DNA of 64,000 bases from assembly GCA_039583875.1 (NCBI GenBank), contig CM077164.1:68727628-68791627 (forward strand), written 5' to 3'. The translations under genes and the position numbers were made by a program. Below are positions 56,801-64,000 of the stretch, one piece after another; positions within the stretch are counted from its first letter, which is position 1; each line of letters starts with the position of its first letter. Below the pieces are notes generated by a model, which had not been told where the DNA came from, did not search any database, and was given only the letters and a program-made list of their open reading frames with translations. The DNA is from Platanthera guangdongensis. Taxonomy: Eukaryota > Streptophyta > Magnoliopsida > Asparagales > Orchidaceae.

Positions 56801-58776
56801 TGATAAGGAGATGCCCTCTACTAATAACTGAGTTGAAAAGGAAACTCTTATATTTACCAAGTCCAGATCTTGCATCTTGAAGTAACAGTTGTTAGAACCT
56901 AAAACGGTGTATCACAAACTCTCCGCGCGCTACAGGTGGTCGAGGGAGGAAAGAAGCAAATGCCCCATCGATTTGAACTAGCCCACGGTTTCGACATAAA
57001 GTGAGTACTGCGCAATAGGAGCATTTGAACAATGAGGTTTTGTTGTCTGCGATGAATGCCATGTTTGCCCTGCCACGGTGATTTCCTTCCATGTGGCGAG
57101 CCTCTTGATTAACTGTAAAAGGATTATAATAATGTACCAGGGAGTGTCAGTGGGGAAGAAAAGAGAAAACTTTCGACTGAACCCCTAGTGTCTGTATCAT
57201 ATATGACAATGCATAGTCCTCTTGCTTTGCTAATTCTTTGCGTTCGCTGTACCCCATAGTCACCCCTGGTATTTTCCAGGGTATGCCGAAGTTCTGGATG
57301 ATTCACAAACACTAACGTCTCAGTAACTACGTATTAAATCCACCTACATATATGAATATGGGCACTGGTTTCGTTATTTTTTTCCAATAAGAAATACTGC
57401 ATGTCAACTGTATTGCATTTCCATAGGGACTGATTTCATATCACCTTGCTATTTGTTAGTATAGGAGAATGCCTGAACACATTGTGCTCTGGTCTGAATC
57501 CAAAAAGCGGCTTTATAAGAGACCACCTACCAAATGCACATGTAGGGTTTCTTGAAGAGTACTTGTGATAAACACTACCACAGACCAGAGAAGCATGACG
57601 CATCCAAAACAGCATGACACCAACAACTTTGGGAACTCTGATCACTCTGGTAACAGCAATGTACCCTCCCATATGCTTGTTTGATACTCACCTTAGCTAT
57701 CATAGGACTTGGGTAACATAACTCAGCAACTTTCTTAACCATGCTACGGGACCACTGCTTCAGAAATTAAGTAATCACTTTGGTAACCAAAATCTGTCAG
57801 GCTTTCTGCATGCCACCGTAAGTTTTACTACTGATGCACACTGCAGGACAGAACATACTGCAATCTGATTTCTTTTATAAATGCCCATATACTTGATTCC
57901 TGACTTCAGGCTGACCATTTGTTGACACAATGGGAAACCAATGACTAGGATGAACCAGGATGTCCTAGATAAGTTGATATTTGCGAGATTAGTCAGTCTT
58001 ATCGATGGAGTCTGCTGAAACTTAGCTGAATGAAGAAGATCCACGGGCTACTAGAAAGTGGTGACCGGGAAACACTATCTCGGCCCATGAATGTCTCCGC
58101 CTGTTTACTAGATGTTAACCTCACTTGAATACTACCTCTCGAGCAATGATCGACCTGAACTATAGATATCAATATGTCGTCGGGGAGCGCAGGTGTACAT
58201 ATACATGATAGTTGCTCTGTCAAATATGCTCCTACGCGGATGAACCACTTTGTTTATGAGTGTCGGAATATATAAACAGACAGACAATTTCAACACCTCA
58301 ATGATTTCTCGTACATGTTGAGCTTCATTTGAAGAAGTACCAAGATGCTGGGAGCATACAGCCACATTCTCAAAGGCATACGGCTTTGGGTCCGCCATAG
58401 TCTTACCTTTAGAGGATTTACTTAGTGTTTATCTCAATTTACATTTTCGTTCACAATTCCACATATAAGATGCAACACAGGTAGGTCTGTTGCTATTGCA
58501 TAGTGCCTTGTAATTTCTAGAGCCAGCATTTGCACTGACACCCTGCCATTCTTGTGAGTCTGCCTACTCATTAATATAGGACTTGACAATTACAAACCTA
58601 CATATATTTCTCAGTTGCTATCTTCATTTGTTACAAAGGCACAAAAACTTTCAATGAAGGGCTTTACTTTTCAGTTACTTTCATTAGAACGACCACTGAG
58701 ATTAATAAGCACCTCGTATTTAGCATGATAAACAGTGTCCTCACGACGATTCTAAGAGTACTTGAAATGCTCCTCC
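53891..58776. other. About 4.9 kb without recognisable genes
   Basis: The first 400 bp are strikingly C/G-rich (open minus-strand frame 53883-54092, low-complexity Arg/Gly); the rest is AT-rich, with ORFs no longer than about 90 codons and no known domain. One frame at 55190-55378 has a Cys/His run (CLKCHTPNKHC) that could be a decayed zinc finger. Possibly Helitron cargo. Confidence 0.35.
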
Positions 58777-58905
58777 GAAGGCAGAGAACGTCAAATTGTC
58801 CTATCTGCAGAACGAGCACGAGATCGTACCCTGCGTCAATGGCGATCAGGATGTAAGCTCACTGAAGAACAGCGTTCCTCACAACGTGCACGTAACATGA
58901 GTGTA
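58777..58905 (+). pseudogene. Possible Helitron N-terminal protein fragment
   Basis: The plus strand reads RQIVLSAERARDRTLRQWRS, then LTEEQRSSQRARNM: the Arg-rich, EQR-containing repeats seen at the N-terminus of plant Helitron replicase/helicase proteins. No helicase or Rep motif follows. Tentative. Confidence 0.35.
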
Positions 58906-59394
58906 ATATGCCCTAAGCAATGAATGTGATCCCGCATATCCGCAGAACGCCATCATGTACATACTATCTGTGCATTTCAGCTTACTAGCGAGGTGGAAAC
59001 AGCTCCTGCTCGTCGTGACCTAACTGCAGCCATCAAGATTGTCTTGACTGCAAGTCCTACACATGTGCGAATCTGGTAGGCAGTACAACATTTGCCGACC
59101 TTGAGGGTGCAGGATCAATCATCCTGATGAGCTCTGTACACAACCATTACAGTGATCGCAATGTTCCACCATGGGGTAAACATCTACTTTTTTCGTACTT
59201 TCTTCTATAATCTGTACATATTGTATTGCACTCAATAACGTACTTATGTGAACCTTTACTTCACTCATTGGATGTCTCTTTGCCTCATTATGAATGGTCA
59301 TTTGCCACGCGGAATAATGGTGTCATTAGACGATGTGTAAATACGCTGTGAGGAGTTTCTAAAATCATGACCGCGAGTGTCAGCATGGCTAGGT
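58906..59394. other. Spacer with no firm feature
   Basis: No ORF, repeat or terminal structure that I can support. Confidence 0.35.
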
Positions 59395-59915
59395 TGAAAG
59401 AATTTGTTTCAAGATATCCTAAACACCTAGAGGGGGGGGGGGTGAATAGGTTCAATTATTTTTCCTTAAGGCAGACAATATATTTTACTGATTAGACAAC
59501 TTATTCAGCACAACATTCAAACAATCATAGCACAGTTTAAAAGAAACACAGCCAACACAGAATGCACACAGATTTATAGTGGTTCCCAAAGTGATGGATA
59601 CATCCACTTCCCCCCTTCGTCTATCTAGTAGTGTACTAGATTTGGCCTAACTTCCTTCTTATTCCCTCAGATCCTCAGATCTTACAACTCAGAACCCAGA
59701 ATGGTTCCTATAACTCAGACTTCAGCAAGTCTTACAGCTCAGATCCTCTCAGAGAATCCAACCTCAGAGTGAGTCCACACTCCTACAACTCAGGCAATTA
59801 AGCCCTACCTCAACCTTTTCCCAGGCCTACAACTCAGGCAATCAAGCCCTACCTTAGCCTCTTCCATAGGCCTACAACTCAGGGAAAGTAATCCCCTACC
59901 TCAGGCATTCAGCCC
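59395..59915 (-). repeat. Element H: Sirevirus-like LTR fragment
   Basis: In plus orientation it starts TGAAAGAATTTG and contains CTAGAGGGGGGGG then GTGAATAGG, the same start style as the element 3 LTR, and then TATAGTGGTTCCC. Inside are short repeats of CCTACAACTCAGGCAAT. It is cut at 59915 by element G. Confidence 0.65.
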
Positions 59916-60028
59916 TGTTAGAAAGTAGAGAAAGGAAGCGAAAAGAAGAGAACAAGCCGAATAAACTTTTGAATAATCGAAATTTTATTATCCAAAAAAG
60001 ATAACTATTACAAAGGTATGCCCTCCCT

Positions 60029-60036
60029 TATATAGA
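60029..60036 (-). promoter_or_regulatory. TATA box of element G
   Basis: CTATATAAGG on the minus strand, about 255 nt into the LTR. Confidence 0.65.
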
Positions 60037-60107
60037 ATGGAGGAGAGAAGAGAGAATACAAATAAGAGATGTGGGACTAAAAATTACAAGCTAAGCGGAC
60101 TGTACAA

Positions 60108-60282
60108 AGTAAACCGCACAGGCCGCGCGGTTAGACAGAAGGACTAACCGCACGGCTTACAGTAAGAGATGCAGAGAGGTCGCCTGTGAAGATTGCTAGA
60201 CCGCCCGGTTTACAAGTCGCCGAGTCAAACCGCCAGACCGCGCGGTCTCCAACCCGCCAAGACAGACCGCCCGGTCTCCAAC
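60108..60282 (-). repeat. Palindrome cluster, GACCGCGCGGTC type, element G LTR
   Basis: AACCGCAC...GCGCGGTT, GACCGCCCGG, AGACCGCGCGGTCT and AGACCGCCCGGTCT. The same motif class also occurs in the element 0 LTR. Confidence 0.85.
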
Positions 60283-60289
60283 TTCAACA

Positions 60290-60299
60290 CTCCCCCTCA
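60290..60299 (-). other. Polypurine tract of element G
   Basis: TTGAGGGGGAG on the minus strand. The natural pol stop (TCA in plus, 60297-60299) overlaps it. Confidence 0.8.
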
Positions 60300-60362
60300 A
60301 GCTGGAGCATATATATCAATCATGCCCAGCTTGTCGCAAACATGCAGAAACGAGGCGGTAGA

Positions 60363-63300
60363 CTAAAAAAGGCTTGGAATGAAGATGTCAGCTAGCTCTT
60401 TATCAGATGTGACAAACGGAGTGCAAATCTGTTCTTTTAAAATCTCTTTACGAATGAAATGGCAGTCAACCTCAATGTGCTTTGTTCTTTCATGGAATAC
60501 CGGATTTTTGGAGATGTATATGGCGGCCTTGTTATCACAGAACATAGGTAGAGGATGGTTGTACACCTCTCCTAAATCTAGCATGAGAGCCCACAACCAT
60601 TTCAACTCACAAGTGGTTGACGCCATACTGCGATACTCAGCTTCTGCACTGGACCTGGAGACAACAGACTGCTTTTTACTCTTCCAGCTCACCAGATTTC
60701 CCCCAACAAAGGTGCAAAAACCTGAGGTAGACTTGCGATCCCCTTTGTCATCAGCATAACTTGCATCTGAGTAGGCTTCAATCCTCAGATGACCATTCTT
60801 CTGAAACAGTAATCCTTTCCCAGGCGCTGCTTTGACATATTCCAAGATCCGCAAGGCGGACTGAAGATGACAATCCCTGGGCGCTTGCATGAATTGACTC
60901 ACCTTGCCCACAGCATAAGAAATGTCGGGTCTGGTCACTGTGAGATATATGAGCTTACCAACCAGACGCCTGTACCGCGAACTATCTGAAAGAAGAGGCG
61001 AATCATCTGTCCAGGTTTTGTCCTCCCCAATAGCCATGGGACATCGGGCAGGTTTTGCTCCAGTCAATCCTGCCTCTTTTAAAAGATCAAGGGCATACTT
61101 ACGCTGAGAGAGAACTAAGGAGTCGGGCTTCCGAGAGAGTTCGATCCCCAGAAAGTACTTTGGAGAGCCCATATCTTTAGTGATCAGATGTTGGCGAAGA
61201 TGTAGCTTTGTCAGGGCTACCCCTTCCTGGTCATCGCCAGTGAGAAGAATATCATCGACATATACAGCAAGAACAACCAGCCCAGAAGGAGTTTTGCGAA
61301 TAAAGAGAGAGTGATCAGCAGAGCTTCGCACAAAACCAACAGCCGCCACAATACCGCTGAACTTGTCAAACCAAGCTCGAGGACTCTGCTTGAGGCCATA
61401 AATTGCCTTCTGCAGCCGGCATACTCGTGTCTCCCCCTGAGCAACATACCCAGGAGGTTGCTCCATGTAAACGGCCTCGTGAAGATCACCATAAAGGAAG
61501 GCATTCTTGACGTCCAGCTGAGAAATTGGCCAATCCCGATTGACGGCCACAGAGAGAAGAACCCGGATTGTGCTGAGACGAGCCACAGGGGAGAAGGTGT
61601 CAAAGTAATCAACCCCATAGGTCTGAGTAAAGCCCTTAGCCACAAGGCGAGCCTTATACCGATCCACAGTGCCGTCTGGGCTAAATTTGACCACAAAGAC
61701 CCAGCGACAGCCAACAACATCAGTGCCAAAGGGAGGAGGAACAAGAGTCCAGGTACCCCGCTCAGTGAGGGTCGCCATTTCCTCATCCATGGCCATCTTC
61801 CAGTGAGGAATAGCAAGGGCCTCCTGATAGGAGCGGGGTGTGGCAGTGACAGAGATAGCCAGTGCAAAGGCCCTGCGAGAAGGAGTAAGACGATCATAGG
61901 AAACAACAGCAGCAAGGGGGTGTAAGGTGCACGTCCGCACCCCTTTGCGAAGAGCTATAGGAAGATCCAGGTCAGTCGGGCCCGCGACATCCGGAGCATC
62001 TGTGGTAGAGAAAGCTGGCCCGGGAGAAGAGAGCGACGGCAGCGGAGAGGAGGGAGAGGGTGGTGGGGAAGGGAGAGAGAGAGGTGGAGGAAGAGGAGGG
62101 GGTGGAGACGGTGTAGTGGTGGAGAGTGTAGGAGGAGACGAGGGAACGAAGGGAACGGCAGGAGAATCAGAAGCTGGGAGAAGAGGAGAAGAGGCATCCG
62201 AGAAGTAGGAGGTATTCTCGAAGAAGGTGACGTCAGCAGAGACGAACTGCTTACGAAGGACGGGATCAAAGCAACAGTAGCCTTTCTGAGTGGTGGAATA
62301 CCCCAGAAAGACACATTTGGTGGAGCGAGGGGAGAGCTTATCACGGGTGGCAGAAGGGGCATGCACAAAGGCAGTGCATCCAAAGATTTGGAGAGGGAGA
62401 TGAAACGGCTCCTTGCCCGGATACAAAATGGAGAACGGGGTTTGGCCATGGAGAACCGTGGAGGGAATGCGATTGATGAGGTAGCAGGCAAGGAGAACAG
62501 CATAGCCCCAATAGGAGCGAGGAACATGCATCTGGGTCATCAAGGTGCGAGCGACATCGAGCAGGTGTCGGTTTTTGCGTTCGGCTACACCATTTTGTTG
62601 TGAAGAATAGACACAACTAGTTTGATGAAGAATCCCATTTTGCATGCAGAATGTAGAGAAGTCACGACTGAGATATTCTGCGGCATTATCAGACCGAAAA
62701 ACTTTGATAGAAACATCAAACTGAGTTTTGATCATGAGATAGAAGGATGTCCATACAGAGGATAATTCGGAGCGATCTTTTAACAGATACACCCACGTAC
62801 AGCGAGAGAAATCATCAATGAACATGACAAAATAGGAACTACCCCGACCAATGGTAAGAGTAGGAGAAGGACCCCAGATGTCGGAGTGGATAAGATCAAA
62901 CGGACGGGTAGAGCTACGAACGTGCTTTGGAGGGAAGGAGGAGCGGTGATGCTTGCCAAGCTGACAGGCCTCACAGTTGAGCGGAGGACTTTGAGGAGGA
63001 AGGTGGGGCAGAAGTTGACGAAGAAGACGGGGAGGAGCATGACCAAGGCGGAGATGCCATTGGAGAAGATCTGTGGAGGTGGAGGAGAAGGTGGAAAAAG
63101 CAGAAATGTTGTCGAGGAAGTATAAGCCGCCACTCTCAGTCCCAGTAGCAATCGTCCGTTGGGAGTCCGGATCCTGAAAAGAGCAAGAAGTAGAAGTAAA
63201 TGTGACGGAACACTGTAATTGCTTGCAAAGAGATGTAACAGATAATAAGTTGCACGGGAACTGGGGCACATATAGAGTATCCGCCAAGTGAAGAGACGGG

Positions 63301-63587
63301 GTGACATGAACTATCCCTGTGCCATGAACTGATGATGAAGAGCCGTCAGCGAGAGTAACTGGGGGCAAGCGAGCATGTTTTTCTAGGAGAGAGAAACACG
63401 GGAGATGGCCGGTCATATGATTCGTAGCACCAGTGTCGATCAGCCATTTGCCCTGAGTAACAACGTGTGCACGACCAGAAGACGTGACAACCGAGGCGAA
63501 AGCCATGAAGGGAGGAAGAAGAAACTGCAGCGGTCTCGGTGACAGCACACCAACGGCACGAAGGGCGACGACCAAGGTGCAGAGCAC
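60363..63587 (-). CDS. pol: Pol of element G: protease-integrase-RT-RNase H
   Basis: A 1074-codon open frame on the minus strand. Protease WLIDTGATNHMTG is at the N-terminal side; the pre-integrase has WHLRLGHA...CEACQLGK; the integrase has SDIWGPS, VFRSDNAAEY and NGVAERKN; a Pro/Ser-rich hinge follows; RT has CRWVFVVKFSPDG, VDYFDTFSPVARL and YVDDILLTGDD; RNase H has SWKSKKQSVVSRSSAEAEYR and the IEVDCHFIRKE end. All catalytic residues I can check are present. It stops at TAG 60363-60365, but the same frame continues for about 20 codons (LHVCDKLGMIDIYAPA) to a TGA at 60297, so the very C-terminus is probably lost to a nonsense change. The best-preserved coding unit in the window. Confidence 0.92.
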   Translation of the reverse strand: MLCTLVVALRAVGVLSPRPLQFLLPPFMAFASVVTSSGRAHVVTQGKWLIDTGATNHMTGHLPCFSLLEKHARLPPVTLADGSSSSVHGTGIVHVTPSLHLADTLYVPQFPCNLLSVTSLCKQLQCSVTFTSTSCSFQDPDSQRTIATGTESGGLYFLDNISAFSTFSSTSTDLLQWHLRLGHAPPRLLRQLLPHLPPQSPPLNCEACQLGKHHRSSFPPKHVRSSTRPFDLIHSDIWGPSPTLTIGRGSSYFVMFIDDFSRCTWVYLLKDRSELSSVWTSFYLMIKTQFDVSIKVFRSDNAAEYLSRDFSTFCMQNGILHQTSCVYSSQQNGVAERKNRHLLDVARTLMTQMHVPRSYWGYAVLLACYLINRIPSTVLHGQTPFSILYPGKEPFHLPLQIFGCTAFVHAPSATRDKLSPRSTKCVFLGYSTTQKGYCCFDPVLRKQFVSADVTFFENTSYFSDASSPLLPASDSPAVPFVPSSPPTLSTTTPSPPPPLPPPLSLPSPPPSPSSPLPSLSSPGPAFSTTDAPDVAGPTDLDLPIALRKGVRTCTLHPLAAVVSYDRLTPSRRAFALAISVTATPRSYQEALAIPHWKMAMDEEMATLTERGTWTLVPPPFGTDVVGCRWVFVVKFSPDGTVDRYKARLVAKGFTQTYGVDYFDTFSPVARLSTIRVLLSVAVNRDWPISQLDVKNAFLYGDLHEAVYMEQPPGYVAQGETRVCRLQKAIYGLKQSPRAWFDKFSGIVAAVGFVRSSADHSLFIRKTPSGLVVLAVYVDDILLTGDDQEGVALTKLHLRQHLITKDMGSPKYFLGIELSRKPDSLVLSQRKYALDLLKEAGLTGAKPARCPMAIGEDKTWTDDSPLLSDSSRYRRLVGKLIYLTVTRPDISYAVGKVSQFMQAPRDCHLQSALRILEYVKAAPGKGLLFQKNGHLRIEAYSDASYADDKGDRKSTSGFCTFVGGNLVSWKSKKQSVVSRSSAEAEYRSMASTTCELKWLWALMLDLGEVYNHPLPMFCDNKAAIYISKNPVFHERTKHIEVDCHFIRKEILKEQICTPFVTSDKELADIFIPSLF

Positions 63588-64000
63588 AAGCCGCGCGACT
63601 AAACCAGGAGGTCGCGGCGACTAACAAGAGAAGCGGCTAAGAGCGAAGAGGCGGAGAGGCCGCTCAAACAAGGAAGAATCCGCGTGAAACCGCGGCGGGA
63701 ACAAAAGGGAAGAAGCCGCGTGAACACGAGCGGCTAGGATTCAGATCAAGGCACAGCGGGGAAGAAGTCGCGCGGACTGCAAAGGGCCGAGCGAACAGAA
63801 GAGAGGAGAAGAGCAGGTGACCGCGACCAAGATGCGGGTAAGAAAGGGACAACCCGCACGGTCAGGCAGATCACAGCAGTTGCGAGAATGCGGTCAAGGG
63901 CACAGCGGGGAAGAGGTCGCGCGGACTGAAAAGGCCGAGCGAACAGAAGAGAGGAGAAGAGCAGGTGACCGCGACCAAGATGCGGGTAAGAAAGGAACAA
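63588..64000 (-). repeat. GC-rich palindromic region in the place of the element G gag end
   Basis: A tandem duplication of about 150 bp (63752-63852 against 63903-64000), rich in CCGCG, GTCGCGCGGAC and GACCGCGAC motifs. On the minus strand it lies just upstream of the protease, where a CCHC gag end is expected, yet no zinc knuckle is visible. Motifs match the G LTR palindromes. Confidence 0.6.

Larger units (their letters stand above)
59916..60289 (-). repeat. 3' LTR of element G
   Basis: In plus orientation TGTTAGAAAGTAGAG...ACTTCAACA. The minus-strand TATA box is at 60029-60036 (CTATATAA), and the GACCGCGCGGTC palindromes at 60108-60282 lie upstream of it, in U3. Confidence 0.88.
59916..64000 (-). 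mobile_element. Element G: Ale/Retrofit-like Ty1/copia, partial
   Basis: Short 374-bp LTR, polypurine tract, and a long copia pol on the minus strand. The upstream gag side runs off the window. Small LTR, the YVDDILLTGDD box and the end of RNase H suggest Ale/Retrofit. It is inserted in LTR H; the left candidate duplication is AGCCC (59911-59915). Confidence 0.88.

Overview
The window is plant nuclear DNA, almost certainly from a flowering plant and probably a eudicot. It is repeat-rich heterochromatin. I see no host gene, tRNA or rRNA that I can defend. Almost everything is LTR retrotransposon, nested several levels deep, with Ty3/gypsy and Ty1/copia lineages, tRNA-type primer sites, polypurine tracts, 5-bp target duplications and long (TA)n tracts.

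Layout. The left 45 kb is one nest. Gypsy element C (plus strand; integrase tail 42736-43290 and 3' LTR 43294-45424) was hit by Athila/Tat-like element A (minus; LTR 41039-42735). A was hit by Tat-like gypsy element 0 (minus; one LTR split over about 12990-37401, gag split over 12788-12971 and 1-834). Element 0 was then hit three times: by element 1 (plus, 840-12782, Tekay/Del-like gypsy) inside its gag, and by element 2 (minus, 13635-24962, Tekay/Del-like gypsy) and element 3 (minus, 25059-37142, Sirevirus-like copia with an extra ORF) inside its LTR. Boundaries of 1, 2 and 3 are fixed by TG...CA ends and duplications ATGAA, GGCAG and CCGCG/CCGCA.

The middle (45.4-52 kb) holds a probable solo LTR (F, 46056-51873, flanked by TATAT) split by a second Athila-like element B (about 47280-51611). 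From 52 to 59.4 kb the DNA is decayed: a dispersed dyad module, AT-rich and GC-rich repeats, a probable Helitron 5' end at 53869, and long stretches in which I recognise nothing. The right end (59395-64000) is a Sirevirus-like LTR fragment (H) interrupted by an Ale/Retrofit-like copia element G with a nearly intact 1074-aa pol ORF.

Main hunting result. Every LTR family seen here carries its own cluster of short CpG-rich palindromes: CTACTCGAGTAG (1), GGTGTCGACACC (2), ATCGTCGA/TCGACGAT (3), GACCGCCCGGTC-like (0 and G), GCGCACGA/TCGTGCGC (A and B), TACCGC/GCGGTA (C), GACACG/CGTGTC (F). Close relatives (1 and 2; A and B) have different motifs. In elements 3, A and B the same private motif reappears just upstream of an accessory ORF next to a TATA-like box, which suggests internal promoters. 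Elements 1 and 2 also share a probable 84-93 nt intron that joins gag to pol, and three covarying leader hairpins behind the primer site.
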